Numbered from the stretch's first letter, positions 12,484-26,028 are shown. The stretch is DNA of 64,000 bases from Theobroma cacao (GCF_000208745.1 NC_030850.1:982851-1046850), one strand, 5' to 3'. Translations and numbers: made by a program. Notes: generated from the letters alone by a model not told the origin.

Positions 12484-14450
12484 ATGCGTACCCTTTGTGA
12501 CTCTTGTGAAAGTGCTGCTGCTATTGTCTTCTGTGCTGCCGATGAGGCTGCTCTTTGCCGCGCCTGTGATGAAAAGGTTTGTTAGTTCTTTCTTTCATTC
12601 TTTTTGCCTTCTTTCTTGAATTGATTCTTGTTTTTCTTCTTGTAACTATCTTGGGGTGTTTCTTTTAGCTGTTAACTGGAGTCCATGTGGGATTATTGTG
12701 GCCTATTCTTCTTCTTTGTAGGAGGCAGGATTTTTCTCATAGTTGCTTGCTAGTCCAATTGTTTCTAACTATTAACTGCTTGATGTTTGGTTTTTTTTTT
12801 TTATTAACCCCAATTTAAGGCCCCTCTTTTCTTCTTGAAGATTGAATCTTTTTCCTTATGCGGTTTCTTCTGTACCACGGCTAGCATAAGCAATTGTTCA
12901 GATTGATCTTTCTCTAAATTCTTGCCTGCAATTCTAAAATTTGATGAATAGTCTTAGTCTAACGAATACTTTGAGTCTTTTCTTCATGTAGAAGAGTAAA
13001 AGATTGTGTTTTTATGACAAATAGATTGGTATAATTTATTTAATTTCTTGTCAAACACTTCCTTTGCATGTGTTCTTCAAACTTGTTTAGAAGTGGAATT
13101 AGAATTCTTTTATTGTTCTAAGTTGTCCTGGGAAATCGAAGCTTTGCTTTGAACTATTGATCGGTCTGGCAGGTCCACATGTGCAATAAGCTTGCTAGCC
13201 GGCATGTCCGGGTCGGGCTGGCAAATCCCAGTGATGTTCCTCTCTGTGACATATGTGAAAATGCACCTGGTATGCAGGTGTCTTTTGCTTTTCCTTTAAT
13301 TATTGACCTGCTGCTTTATCAGGTTTTATAGAAGTTTGTTCAACTTATGTTCATGCCTTGAAATGTCCATGTAGCTTTCTTTTACTGCGAGATAGATGGA
13401 AGTTCCCTTTGTTTGCAATGTGATATGATTGTACATGTTGGAGGTAAAAGAACTCATGCAAGATATCTTCTATTTAGACAGAGAGTAGAGGTTTGTCACT
13501 TATCTTTGAAGACAATTGCATCATTTGTTCCTCCTGGAGTTTAAATATGCCCTTGGAATTTTATTGCTTCGGTTTTAATGCAGTTTCCAGGGGATAAACC
13601 TGGTAATGTTGAGGACCCAGCTTCACAACCAGTGGATCCTGGTGAGACCAGAAGAGGCCAAAATCAGCCAGCTAAACCAACAGTGGGAGAGAACCAACAA
13701 AATCACAAGGTCTCTTCTGTTCAATTGGTAGATGCTAATGCTGATGGTCATGTCAAAATGGATACTAAAATGATAGATTTGAATATGAAGCCTCATCGAA
13801 TACATGGTCAAGCCTCAAACAATCAGGTTAGATCAATGTTTACTATTAATATACCTATATACCAAACTTCTTCCGTTCTTTTCTCAGCATTTGAAACACG
13901 TGATCTTGTTCTTTCAACAGATGTTGGTGTAATATCTATATTAACTCATTATGGGCTGAGATTGAGAAGCTGTCTTGTTTGGAAGCCCTCAAAATTTCAT
14001 TCATGTGCAATAGGCATGCCTTTTGTTTCGATGCATGAAAAGACATAAACCTATATATCAGGATTATATGACCTTTCAAATAAGATTGTAGTATCAAACC
14101 GAGAAGATATTAAGGAAACTTGAAATTTTCACAAACATTTCTGTCTTTGATTTACAAGTTGAACTGCGAGATTAAACTCAGGAACAGTACATTCCTGAAG
14201 TTCATAATGCGATACCGACAGCTTTGTTCTGAACTCAATACAATCATTGCATTTCTGCTTGCACATGTAGGTCCGCCTACACTGCACGATCATTCAGGAA
14301 TAAAACTATACATCTCATATTGTTTTCATAAGCTTGCAAAATCGACACCTGATGCCTGTTTCTCTGTCTGAAGGAACAATAATTCGCTGTTGTAAAACAG
14401 CAGAGATGATGAGTATGAGTAGGAGACCTGGTTCCTAGTTGGTTAAATTT
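12484..14450 (+). CDS. Double B-box zinc-finger protein, BBX18/BBX19 type
   Basis: Transcriptional cofactor family acting in photomorphogenesis, the clock and temperature responses. Exons 12484-12576, 13173-13269, 13375-13490 and 13584-13826 join in phase. The first B-box begins at residue 5 (CDSC...[15 protein letters not shown]) and continues as [16 protein letters not shown]. The second is [24 protein letters not shown] followed by [13 protein letters not shown]. Then come FPGDKP and the conserved tail motif [13 protein letters not shown]. There is no CCT domain, as expected for this subclass. The last exon is uncertain. Exon 4 ends in phase 0 at 13826, and the best downstream candidate starts after a GAGTAG acceptor near 14420, giving only a few residues. 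If intron 4 is retained, the frame stays open to 14048. Confidence 0.88.
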
Positions 14451-15776
14451 CATATGGAAGCCAGAAGCCTGGAGGCCCTCGGTTTTACTTTACATCAACT
14501 GCTCCATAGCTGGTCAGCCTATCCTCTCCATGGCGTCCCCTTCAACTGGCCTAGTTTGTTTAGAATAGATTCTCAGAACAGCTTTCATAGTTCATACTGC
14601 AAAGCAAAAGAATGTAATCCACTGCAAAAGGATTCATGCAGCAATCTTGTCATTTTTTTGTTAAGTTTTGCTTGCGAATGTTGTAAACACCGGCATTGGG
14701 GAGTCTGTGGTTGATGCTTGAGATTCCATGCTTGAAGAGTTATGCCTTGGTAATCATCCAACATGATCATTTCTGGTGTTTTTGTCTTGAAAAGATAATC
14801 ATAAAGGGTAATCATTTAGTATGCATTTGAGCATTTAGTTCATTAAATGATACATGATCTCAATTTAAAAAGAATATGTTCGAATTCCTCTTCTTTCAAT
14901 TTAAACAAAAAAAAAAAAGCACTCAATATTTTTGGTGGATGATTGATTGATAACATGCCTTAAAGCTTTTCATTGTTGATCAATGTCATCAGGGTCGATA
15001 ATAATTGGATGAATTAAGTTGTGAATATGGTCTTTATCTAGTTCATTTTAATTGATTTTTTTATTATTTTGAGTCTATTGTTTCGATTTCAATAATTAAT
15101 TGATCAAGAAGGATAATGTATTCAATTATTTTAGTGATTTTAATATTTAAAATTTAGAATTGAATCAATAAAAAATTGACCATTAACAATATATTTTTAA
15201 AAATATATTATATATTATTTATATTTTACAATATATCTAAAAAATATGTGAAAAATATATTATATAAAAATATTATTATTAATAATTAAAATATATCTCA
15301 AAAGATCTCCATTCCAATCAAAATAATCAACCTAATTAATTGAGATAAATCAATTTCAGTTATTTTTTATTTTTAATTATTATTTTTAAAATTTAATTAA
15401 TTTTATTATTAAAATTTTAAAAATAAAATCAATCGAATCAATCAAATACTTGTGCTATGATTACAATTTCACTCTTACATCAAGTGAAAAAATCATGAAA
15501 AATATCAACATCTAAATAAATATTTTATTCTTCGAATGATAGGATTGGTAATTGAAATATTAAAAATGCATTAAAATATTGAAAATCAAATCACGTGTGT
15601 TGAGTAGGATAACAGCAATCATGTTTCGTGTCGAAGCCCCGCGCTTGTCTAATCTGGTGTTCTCCTTCAACGCTATCTCTTAACAGAACAAGAACAACAA
15701 CAGTCGTTCTCCAAGTTGTTAAGAAACTAAGAACACTCGACGTTTGGTTCCGAACTGGGGACGGGCAACGGCGACG
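14451..15776. other. Intergenic AT-rich region between the B-box and S28 protease genes
   Basis: About 14.45-14.8 kb is probably the 3' untranslated region of the B-box gene. From 14.85 to 15.55 kb the DNA is extremely AT-rich, with phrases such as AATTGATTTTTTTATTATT and AAATTTAGAATTGAATCAA that recur in altered form near 36.43-36.60 kb and 46.15-46.26 kb. This suggests a decayed dispersed repeat. No gene is seen. Confidence 0.35.
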
Positions 15777-18700
15777 ATGAGGCTGTCCGAAGCTGTCTCG
15801 TCTGTCTGGTTTCTGTTTCTTGTGGCTCTGTCGGGCTTCGCCCACGGATTCGTGACGAGACGTGCTTTGCTTGACCGCTTGTCTGGAAATAGCAATTACT
15901 TAACCACTAAAGAACTCTGGTTCGATCAGACTCTCGATCACTACTCCCCTTACGTACTTCTCTCACTTTCTTTTCTTCTTCAATTTCATTGCCTTATTTC
16001 GAAGTTTCCAACTCTTTTTTTTATTGCATTCATGAAATTTCATTAATTCGCTGAAATTAGGTAAATTTTTAATTTATCTTTACTTAATAAATGTTAAATT
16101 AATTCTATTTTTTTGTGGTAGGATCATCGTCAATTTAAGCAGCGTTACTATGAATTCCTTGACTACTTTCAAGTTCCTGATGGACCAATTTTCTTAAAAC
16201 TTTGTGGGGAATCGTCGTGCAATGGCATAGCCAATGACTATATCAGCGTAAGTTCTAATTCTTTTTAACCCCAAATTTCGTACAGTGAAAAATGATTAGA
16301 TTTTGGAACAAAAGGTGTAATCTTTTATTTTTCGGTGGGTGTTTCAGATTTTGGCAAAGAAGTTTGGGGCAGCTGTTGTTTCACTTGAGCATCGTTACTA
16401 TGGGAAAAGCACTCCTTTTAAAACACATACAACGGAAAATTTGAGATATCTTTCATCTAAGCAATCTCTGTTTGACTTGGCTATTTTTCGTCAATGGTAT
16501 CAGGTAATTTTTTTTCCTTTTTTCCATTGTTGGGAGACTTGATAATGTGATTTTCCTTTCAATTTAATGCCATCGTTAACTTGCCTGGTGTTGTCTTAGT
16601 GGGTTTTTGAGATGAACTGAATTCAATGTGATCATATTAGTGGCTACCTAATTTGTTATTTTTGTTTGATGGTGCTTCCATTTTGTAGGAATCCTTGAAC
16701 TTGAAGCTGAATAAAACAGATGCTGAGAATCCATGGTTTGTTTTTGGTATTTCATACTCTGGTGCTCTTAGTGCGTGGTTTCGTCTTAAGTTTCCTCATT
16801 TAACATGTGGAAGCCTGGCAAGTTCTGCAGTTGTTCTTGCTGTTTACAACTTCACTGAATTTGATAAGCAGGTAAGAGATTGATGCACGCTTCATCCCAC
16901 TTTTTTGTGTTACATTTTACTATTAATCTGTCAACTGATTAAGTGTTCGCAAATACCTGTAAACTAATATTTACAATTAGTTTTCTTTGTAGGTTAAACA
17001 TAGGAATAGGGAGATATAGTTGTTTTAGTTTGTTTTAATATGACTTTATATTTGGGAAATCCAGTTGTGAAAATGTGATGAGATTAGGTGGTTCTACATC
17101 CTTTAAATATCTGCTTGCATACTTGGTCTTTTAGTTCCATATCCTTATTCTCCCTTCAGTTCTGGACTTCCTTGTCACCTCCATTCTCCTTATTTTAACC
17201 CTCTCCCATGTGCAGATTGGTGAGTCAGCTGGTCCCGAATGCAAAGCTGCGTTACAAGAAACTACTCAACTTGTTGATCAAAGACTTCCATCAAATGGAA
17301 AAGAACTAAAGACACTGTTTGGCGCAGCTGAGGTAGAATCTTCTTTCCTTTTAGTTCTCCATAGGGGACACCCTCTCCTTAAACTGCAAAGGGATGAGGT
17401 TCTTTTTAATTGTCATGTTCTAATCTTGATGCTTACATTTTGTTTTTGTTTCCAGCTTGAGATTGATGGTGATTTCCTCTATTTTCTGGCAGATGCAGCT
17501 GTTATAGCGGTAGATTTGCTTTCTTGTATATTGCTTTCACTCTCTATTACTTTTGCTCAAATATGATCTTAAAGTTTTTAAACTTGCAGTTCCAATATGG
17601 AAATCCAGATAAGTTATGCACCCCTCTTGTTGAAGCAAAAAAGGCTGGAGAGGATTTGGTGGTATGTTCCTCTTTCTCATTATGCTTCTTTACAGTTCTC
17701 TGAGAGTATGAATTTCTCTTTGTTGTTATTAATCGAGACTATGATTTGTGGGGAAATCATTTCCTATACCTCATGCAGGCTGCCTATGCCAAATATGTCA
17801 AAGAGTATTATGTTGGAAGTTTTGGTGTCAGTGTTGAAACATATAATCAGAAACACTTGAAGAACACTGCTGTTACTGAAGGTAGTTCTGATCGACTTTG
17901 GTGGTTTCAAGTTTGTACTGAAGTTGCATATTTCCAGGTGGCACCCTCAAATGATAGCATTCGCTCTCCAAAAGTTGATACAAAGTATGTGTTTGAATAT
18001 CATGTTATGTAATATATACTAATATTGCTTTCTGTGTCTGTATTTCTGCTTTCCATATTTTTGTCAAATTGCTAAATGCCTATAGTTATATTTGTTCCTT
18101 TTGTATGCTTTTGTGCATGTCTGATTATACAAATGAATTGCTCAAACATGGCAGATACCACTTAGATCTTTGCAAGAATGTCTTCGGAGAGGGCATCTAC
18201 CCAGAAGTTGATGTGACAAATATATACTATGGAGGCACAAAAATTGCAGGTTAAAACATTACCTTCTTGTTTTTCTGCCTTTTCTTCAACATGAATTTTT
18301 CTATATCTTTTACATAAATATTTAGCCTTCTAGCGGTAAAAACTTGATTCTTTCCCTTCTTTGGTCTTCCCCATAGCAACTGCTGCTCCAGAATAGCTTT
18401 GTTTCTTCTAGCTAGCTACATATGATTTTCCTCTCTCACATGCACCACACCCCCCTTTCAACCACCTGCAAACACAGGCTTGCTCGTACCTGTCTTCATA
18501 TGCTATTCTCATGCCAACAGAGGTGCAGCACACATTGATAAACTGTTGCACACATGCACAAAATGGCCAGGGTATTCTTTACCTAGATGCGCTTATATCA
18601 GAATGAATGCTTCTTAATGTCAAAGATCATTTCTTGATTTCATTTCACGGAAATGGATTATCTATCTTCGTACACTGAAGCCCTCTGTTGAGCTTGATTT

Positions 18701-19780
18701 GTGGTTTTATTCATTCATTTTCAGCTAATATTTTTGGGATTTACATAAGTCAAAAACAGATTAAGTATGTTATATGTGAAAGAAAAGGAGTGATTATATT
18801 TCTGAGAGAGAAAAACATTAGCTCAAAGTTAAAAGAGATGGATGATTTCTTTAGCATTTGAGGGCTAAATGATTAAATAATTAACAATAATGGTTTAGAT
18901 TTTTTTTTCACTATATTCTCATGCTCCTGCTATTGCAATCAATAACTTTCATTCATAGACTATTCACTTCTTTTTACAAAAATATAAATTTGCAGGTTCA
19001 AAAATCATTTTTACAAATGGCTCACAGGATCCATGGCGTCATGCATCCAAACAGACATCGTCCCCAGATAGTAAGCTTCTTATATTATTACCAATTACTT
19101 TGATGAATACCGAGCTTCCAATTAAAAGAAGAGGCTTTATGAGAAGCTCTTCCTTTGTATTTGCTCGATATGACAATGTGGATGGTATGGCAGTAAACAC
19201 CTAGATGTCTAATAGGCTACCTGTTGATGATAGCTGGGCCTAGTTTCCCCATGGAGCCAATTCCACTTAGTGAGAAAAAGGCTAAGTTTAGTTTTGAGAT
19301 TATCTAGAAATCACTTATCAGGTGTATAATGTTGATCAATGACTTCATTGTAATTCACTTTGTTGTCCTATTTCACTCTCTAATAACTTCCTCTGGAACA
19401 TTCCACTTCCAGTGCCTTCCTACATCATTACTTGTCATAATTGTGGCCATGGAACTGATATGCGAGGATGTCCCCAATCGCCCCTAAGCATTGAAGGTAA
19501 GAATTTGTTTATTGCTATTGTCATCTAAACTATATTAAGAAAACTCCATATCTTCAAGACTTAAGCACATATTCTTAAGTCAATTATGTGCTTGCTTTGT
19601 GTGGCACTTATGAACTCTGCTGCCGTATTCTCTTAAGTTGTGATTTTTATTTTTTTCTTTTCAGGTAATGCTCAGAACTGCAGTTCCCCTGATGCAGTTC
19701 ACAAAGTCAGGCAACAGATCATAGAAAACATGGACTTGTGGTTGTCTCAATGCAAGGGCACAGGTAGGACTTACATGTAA
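15777..19780 (+). CDS. S28-family serine protease (prolyl carboxypeptidase-like)
   Basis: Twelve exons: 15777-15953, 16122-16247, 16348-16503, 16689-16871, 17216-17332, 17456-17509, 17590-17661, 17779-17984, 18155-18249, 18996-19070, 19413-19496 and 19665-19780. They sum to 1461 bases, 486 residues, the usual length of plant S28 proteins. A hydrophobic N-terminus (VWFLFLVALSGFAHG) looks like a signal peptide, so the enzyme is probably secreted or vacuolar. The nucleophile is Ser in GISYSGALSAW (about residue 175). The charge-relay Asp is in NGSQDPWRHAS (about 406) and the His in NCGHGTDMRG (about 432). Also present is the conserved SLEHRYYGKS. The family removes residues linked to penultimate proline. 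The last exon reads through a GTAGG and stops five codons later. Closest recalled Arabidopsis relatives are At4g36190/At4g36195. Confidence 0.94.
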
Positions 19781-20705
19781 ACATGTATGGCTGAGAATTG
19801 ATCATTTTAATCTTGATCTCATGTACGTTACCTTCTCAAAAGATGTTTAGGCGCTTATTATGAAAGGCATTGCCAGTATTACTTGTCCTCTTGTACACGT
19901 TTATGTATGGCAAAAATGCTTAAATGTGAGAATTGATCACTTTAACCTTGATCTTATGTATGTTGGTGCTCATGATGAAAGGCATTGCCAATACTACTCT
20001 TCCTCTTGTATACTCTCAACCCAAAACTCAAGCGAATAATATCCCTTACTTACAGTCAATTTCCTCTTTTCTTATCCTTTTTCCATGTATACCATTCAAA
20101 TGTCTGATATCAACCTGACAACCTCTTCATTGTTGCAAATGGTCCATGTGACCAGACTTATATCATTGATGCAAGTTGTTGGATGAAAAATATTTATCAA
20201 ATATAGATGGGCAAGAAAAAAGACGATAACGATGATGAGAAGAAGATCCAGCACTGGTGATGACAACAGTAGCAGAGAGGATGGATGCCAACAACAAGTG
20301 GGTGAAGCAACTTCTTAAAACAGGTAAGAGTTTCCATCATTGGATAACAGTACGAACAAATTTATCATAACAGAAATATCTGCTCACAAGGCTGGATCTT
20401 TAGAATCATTTGCTCCAATTTATGCTTATGGTTTGGTCTAATCTTGGTGCTTTAGCATAATTATTAAGAAGAAGAACAAGGGGAAAAGAAGAAAGAGTAG
20501 CAATGACAGAGAGATTGGTAGTCTGCTCTTTCAATTAAATTTTCACTGCAGGAAATTTATATAAAGTTGAAGATACATGTTATCAACAAAAATATGGTCC
20601 ATTGGCTATGAGGATAGCAGCAAAGATCTTCTTCATCATTTCTACATAATTTCATAATTTTACCATCACTGCTGTCTTCTTTTGTGGATTTTGATTCGAA
20701 CAACC
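19781..20705. other. Intergenic region between convergent genes
   Basis: This holds the 3' untranslated regions of the S28 protease gene (+) and the aldolase gene (-). A segment at 20200-20520 contains purine-rich codon-like runs (GAAGAAGAAC, GATGATGAG) but no open frame with splice support. Short direct repeats occur: GAGAATTGATCA with the following text appears at about 19792 and again at about 19928, each followed by GGCATTGCCA, indicating a local duplication of roughly 130 bases. No gene is seen. Confidence 0.35.
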
Positions 20706-22540
20706 TTAGTAGACATAACCCTTGACGAACATGCCTTGTTTGGCTTCCTCTGACTCTCCCTCGCCAGTGTACTTGCCAAGTTGAGCAAGAGAGTTGGCCT
20801 TAGCCCGGACAAGCAGAGCTTCCTGAGCCTCCTTCACGTTCTCAGGTCTGCCTCCCCACTTCTTCAGGCAAGTGTTTTGAAGGGCTCTCGCGTACGAGAA
20901 TGATACATGCCATTGGTTTGGAGCTTGGTTCATTGCGTTCAAGTTCAAGGTAGCCTCTACTTCAGATTGCCCACCAGACAGAAACTGCCAAAACACAACC
21001 AATCCACCATTAGTTGCAAAGTTTTCACCGTAGGCATGCGCAAGAACTTACGTTGTATAGTTAATTACCATGATTCCAGGGACAGCTGGAGGGATTCTTT
21101 GGCGGAGGAGACTCAGGGTGTAGTTAGCAACTTGTTGAGGGGTGGCCCTGTCTTTGCACTCTGCACCTGGAGTGACCATGCTTGGCTTTAGGAGGATACC
21201 TTCAAACATCACATTGTTCTGGGCAAGGTAGAAGAAAACCTCCGCCCACACCTTTTTGGCTACTTCGAAGGTCCTATCGATTCCATGTTCGCCATCAAGC
21301 AAGATCTCTGGCTCAACAATTGGAACCAATCCGTTGTCCTGCATGACCAAACACCCAACGATTATTTAATACAACAAAATGTAATCAAGACAGTGCGTCA
21401 ATAAGATTTCATATCATCTTACCTGAGAGATGGCAGCATAGCGAGCAAGTCCCCAGGCTGCTTCCTTCACGGCAAGTTCAGATGGTCCATTGGGAATGCT
21501 TACCACAGTACGCCTATAATTAACAATTGAAAGTACGTCTTAACAAAAAGCAGTTTCTCATTGGCTGTATTCATAACACAAGGGAAATGCTAATGGAAAA
21601 CTGAAATAATTTTCAGACATGAACTGCCTAAATGAATAAAGATTTTACCATTTTGCAAAACGAGCTCCCTGTTGGTAGTATGCAGCAGAACGTGGAGCGA
21701 GGCCGTCAAGACCTTGGCACCAGGACTCGTTGTTTGAGCCAGCCAGTGGAACAAGACCCTGTAGCAGTCATATTATCAAGCTCTTAGTAACAGATACTTC
21801 TTAGCATTAGATCTGCAGCGGGGGGATGAGACTTACCTTGTCGACCTTGATACCGGGTACTATGTTCTGCTCAACAAGAACGTCAACCATCTTCTTGCCA
21901 TCGGTTGTGGATTGGTAGAGGGTTTCCTCAAAGAGGATGGCGCCTGAGATGTACTGGCCAAGGCCAGGAGCTGACACCAGCAATGTCCTGTATGCTTGGC
22001 GGTTAGCCTCAGTGTTCTCTAGCCCAATTGAGGCCAGACGTTTCCCACAGGTGGCGTTGGACTCATCCATGGCCAAAATTCCACGGCCTGGAGAAGCAAT
22101 AGTTTTCTACAAGCACCCAACAGTTTCATATCAGTAAAAAAGTTCCATTGTTTTTCAGTAAATTCCCAGTTTCTAGCTGTTAAAAGCTTATCCTACTAGC
22201 TAAGTAGCTATTGCTTCCTGGTGAGAATCCATGCTGGTTTAGAACTTCAAAAGCAAGTACTTTGCAACGGTGTTCAAAGCACCATTATTTCTCTTTTCGT
22301 TCATTCATTCTAGTATTAGCGTTGACTTTTAACCAAGCTGTAGAAGAGGTTAAGAATTATAACACTTACTGCAGTCTTGACAAGCTCATCGGCATATGAG
22401 CTGGCACGCACGGTTAGTCCAGAGGGAGCAACCAGGTGGCACCTCACGACAGAAACCGAAGGTTGGCGAAGGGTCTGACCCCTAACCCACTCGGACTTGT
22501 CTACCACAGGTGAAGTCTTGAGGAGAGATGCAGAGGCCAT
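20706..22540 (-). CDS. FBA: Fructose-bisphosphate aldolase class I, chloroplastic
   Basis: Calvin-Benson cycle and plastid glycolysis enzyme. It condenses dihydroxyacetone phosphate with glyceraldehyde-3-phosphate or erythrose-4-phosphate in the stroma. Six exons on the minus strand: 22540-22370, 22106-21837, 21758-21649, 21513-21423, 21338-21069 and 20984-20706, total 396 residues, the usual size. Residues 1 to about 46 are a Ser/Val-rich transit peptide, with cleavage expected before [12 protein letters not shown]. The class I signature is intact: [11 protein letters not shown], the active-site segment [12 protein letters not shown], and the Schiff-base Lys in [12 protein letters not shown] (about residue 265). 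The C-terminal Tyr (KGYVY) needed for full activity is present. It is convergent with the S28 protease gene. Among plant isoforms it is of the plastid FBA1/2/3 type. Confidence 0.97.
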
Positions 22541-22617
22541 TTTTCTGTTTTCAATACGTTTCTCTTATCTCTCCCCCTCAAGCTTTTTCAACACGAACTT
22601 TTTGGCTCTAATTCTTC

Positions 22618-22625
22618 AATTTATA
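22618..22625 (-). promoter_or_regulatory. TATA box of the aldolase gene
   Basis: Read on the minus strand the sequence is TATAAATT, 78 bases upstream of the aldolase start codon at 22540. This gives a leader of about 45-50 bases if transcription begins about 30 bases downstream. Strongly light-driven photosynthetic genes usually have a good TATA box, which fits. Confidence 0.55.
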
Positions 22626-24115
22626 GTTCCCAGTCCTTACCAAGAGATATCTTGTTTGAGGCTGCAATGCATAGGCCAATCATCAACTGACATGAGGGAT
22701 GCTTGCTTGGCAAGTTGGTATTGGCATAGGTGTGGCTGATATGAGGTGGGGGAGCTTAAGTATATACCTGTGGAAATCTTTGTCTTGAAATAAAAGGTTG
22801 AATTTTCAGAAATTTGTAAAACCAGAAAAGCTTGATCTTTTTGGAGCTGATTGATCTCTTTTTGTTGTTTTTCTTTTCTTTTGACCTTGCTAGCTGGGGA
22901 GGAAAATCACCCAAAAGGCAGGATGCAGACAGCTATTTGACTATTTGAAGGGCTGGCAACAATTTAGGAACAGGGTTTTTTTTTTTTTTTTGGTCCTTCT
23001 AAAAAAAGTTGAGGCTATGAAGGAATTTGTTTCTCTGCTCAAAACCAATTTGATGCATTCATTAGCTTTCATCAGACTCAACTATGAGTATGAAATCAAG
23101 TTAAGAATCTCCTGCAAACATACCAATTTAGAGTCAAAGATGAGCATTAATATATGACAGGACCAAGGCAAAAGTCCCTTAGCTTTTAAGGCGTATTTCA
23201 TATGCATCAATGTGCCATATGCATTCCTGTGGCTTCTGCATATTTCAAAGCAAGAGGTCGCCTGAAGTTAACATAAGGCATTTGCCACTATTTCTGCACC
23301 CTGAAGACAAGGTGCAAATATTTCAACAAGGACAGTTCTCAATTGAAAGGAAAAATCAGTGTTTGCCTCACTGGTCACCTTAAGCTGCAGAAGTTAGCTT
23401 ATGACCCAGCTATTCTCTTACTTATAACATCAATGGTCCCATGGCCAAAACATCTGGCAATTGTATACCTAAGGAAAATCCAAGTAAATAAACAAATAGA
23501 CAGACACCATAGGTTGCGAAGAAGAGAAAATCTTCTTAAAAGGACATATAGGAAGTATTGTCGTGGACAGATGCTGGCACTCTGTAATAAATATCCTCAA
23601 AGACTGAAGAGCAAAGACCGAGTAATTCTCAACCGCTCAATCCCTGGGCATCTTACAGCTCAGGTGATTCAAATTCAGTGTATTAAAGTTCTCATGTGTC
23701 CTACCAATCCAACCCACAAACACTTTGTCTTTGGACATTTCGAAAGAGAAGATAGAGAGAGTGATTCCATATTGATTCAGAATCTTTGTAACAAAAATGG
23801 GAGAAAAGAACAAAAAGGAAGAAAAGACATGTAAGAAACCACAGTTACACAAAATCAACAAACTATCTTTATTTTGACCTAGTTTTACATCTTTTACTGG
23901 ACAACAAACAAATTTATCCACAAATCTTTTCTTTCAAACTATGCTTTTGACCAATATGTTAAGCACAACAACTAGCATCAATGCCGAAACTAGAAATATG
24001 ACACAGCTCTCATAAGCTAATATAACATGACTAATGTGCCACTACCAAGAAAATCTTGTGTTATCCACTGCATCAAAATTGGGGTCTATAATGAGAGAAA
24101 CCTGTTGCTTTACCA
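22626..24115. other. Intergenic: aldolase promoter region and unassigned DNA
   Basis: The aldolase promoter occupies the left part. A 163-codon open frame at 23343-23834 (+) has no motif, no splice support and an unremarkable basic composition; I do not call it a gene. 23.9-24.1 kb is likely the 3' untranslated region of the CPP1-like gene. Confidence 0.35.
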
Positions 24116-25967
24116 CTACTTAAGATAAGTAGATGAGACCCAGAGTAGCACATAGGTTATCAATGATGTCAGCACTTCAAAACTCCTTGGTCCCTTAAGT
24201 ACAGGGATTGGTGGAATCACAGATACCATCAAGAAGGTCCCCACCAACCAGGAGAATATAAAAGCTCCAGCCCTGCAGGGCAGCAACAAATGATTATGAA
24301 AACCTGTTAATGTTGTAACATTTCAGGGTTCAATAGCAAAGAATTTTCAGGAATGCATTTAGAAGAGGGAAGAAGACATGAAATGAAGTAGTTCACTATA
24401 TATTCATCATAGTTGGAAGGATCTGGTTAGGAACATTCGTCTGTTTGACAAGTATGAAGCAGTGCTATATCATGGCTAATAGAGAATCAGGAATTATATT
24501 GAAGATTAAAAAGAAAGAAAGAAGAAAGGCCTTAGCAAGAAATATCAAGGACATCATATCACATTTTAAGGTAATACCAGAAATGTCACCACGTACCCAT
24601 AAAGTAGAGTTCGAATTTTGCTCTTCAATCGATCATGTATGAAATAGAAGGTAGCTATCAGCGATATGGCTACTTGGAGGGTTGGGCCTTCTTCAGTTGG
24701 AAAGAGAACAGTGAGAACTCCAAGCACTAAAAATGCTATGGATGTTTTTACAATGAACTTAGTGGCCGGAGTTTGAAACCTGCTTGTGACAGCCTGTACA
24801 ACCCGGGATTGTTTAACTTCCCTGACCTTTTTCTTGATGTCAATTTTTGGGTTCTTCCTTTCATAGAACTTCTGCATAATTATTTTGTCATGTGCTGCTT
24901 CAATTGCATCCACGCTTGGTTTGTGCCCCCCATATTTACTAATAAGGAAGTTCCGTGCAGCTTGAATTTCGTCTTCAGAAGCCTCCCTGCTTATTCCTAG
25001 TCGTTTGTATGGGTCCCTAATATTAATTCTAGGAAAGATGGCCGATCCTGCAAAGGCAGTTAAAGAAGAAATTCCATAGGGTAATATGTATTAACAACTC
25101 ATAAAAAGCTTTAATAAAATGGGGTCAGCAGCAACAAATCAGGACAAAAGCACAATTCAGTGAAACAAGTTCTCCAAAAGCAAACAGGAAGCAGTAGGCT
25201 CCTGGCAAATGCACAGAACAGATTATACCCCAAGCTCATTAAGAAACCAACAATGTCAGGGTTGAACTAGGTCCATGCTCAATGAACAAAAGCATGCTAA
25301 GGTTGAGCTTACATTATTTCCAAATCATAAAAAATTATTCAATCTTGAGATTAAATCAGCTCTCACAAACTTATTAAATGATATATGCCTATTAAGATGA
25401 TCATAAATCCAAACAAACAACTAAACATACATCAAAGCAATACAGATCTTAGTTTACACTTTACATCATGAGCAATGTCTCTTCAGGGCAGAAATAATTA
25501 AAGCCGGAAGGTTTTTGAAATTTGTTCTACTTCCACAGAAAGAAAAGATCCTTAGTATAGCATGTCTACTTATTCAGAGCTAGCCAACACAATAATCTGA
25601 AAAGAAAGAAAGTCCACTAAACTCAAGCAACAAATATTACCAGCTGATTCACTTGCCATATCACCATAGGAAGCATCCATTGCACACTTGATCAAGTGAG
25701 TTTTCTGTGTCTTCCACCTTGTCATAGAAACAATCCAACTACTTCTGCACCGCAACAGGAAAAAGCCATGACATCATACAACTAAACTCAAAGTTTATAG
25801 GTCATATTATTGGAGCACTACCTTTCAAGATGGAGTAAGCCAAACTTTTCCTTAGGCTTGCCAGCACTTGGAATAGCTGAAACTTGCCCGCATACCAATC
25901 CTCGACTGTGGTCAGGTAGCCTAAGGCAACATCTTGAGGGACTGCCGGTCAGTCCAGAGACACTCAT
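24116..25967 (-). CDS. CPP1-like J-like-domain chloroplast membrane protein (DUF3353)
   Basis: Four coding exons on the minus strand: 25967-25822, 25744-25641, 25047-24597 and 24272-24116, total 285 residues. After a plastid-targeting-like N-terminus comes a degenerate J-like domain: DPYKRLGISREASEDEI and the helix IEAAHDKIIMQKFYERKNPKID. A basic linker follows (KKKVREVKQSRVV), then about three or four hydrophobic segments (IAFLVLGVLTVLFP, LQVAISLIATFYF, FIFSWLVGTFLMVSVIPP, LITYVLLWVSSTYLK). In the family, CPP1 is a thylakoid/envelope holdase that stabilises protochlorophyllide oxidoreductase. This copy looks closer to the second plant subgroup I recall as At3g51140. There is no HPD motif, so classical Hsp70 stimulation is not expected. 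Confidence 0.9.
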
Positions 25968-26028
25968 TTTTATAATACCTTAATTGGTATTGTCCACGAA
26001 AATACTGTGACAGGTCAAAGATTAACAG

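Noticed and set aside
20200..20520. Possible extra exon of the S28 protease (Lys/Asp-rich reading near 20207)
   Set aside because: The protease frame already closes naturally at 19780 at the family's usual length, and no phase-compatible splice is needed.
23343..23834. 163-codon plus-strand open frame
   Set aside because: Longest open frame in that spacer, yet no motif, no similarity I recognise, and no promoter or splice evidence.
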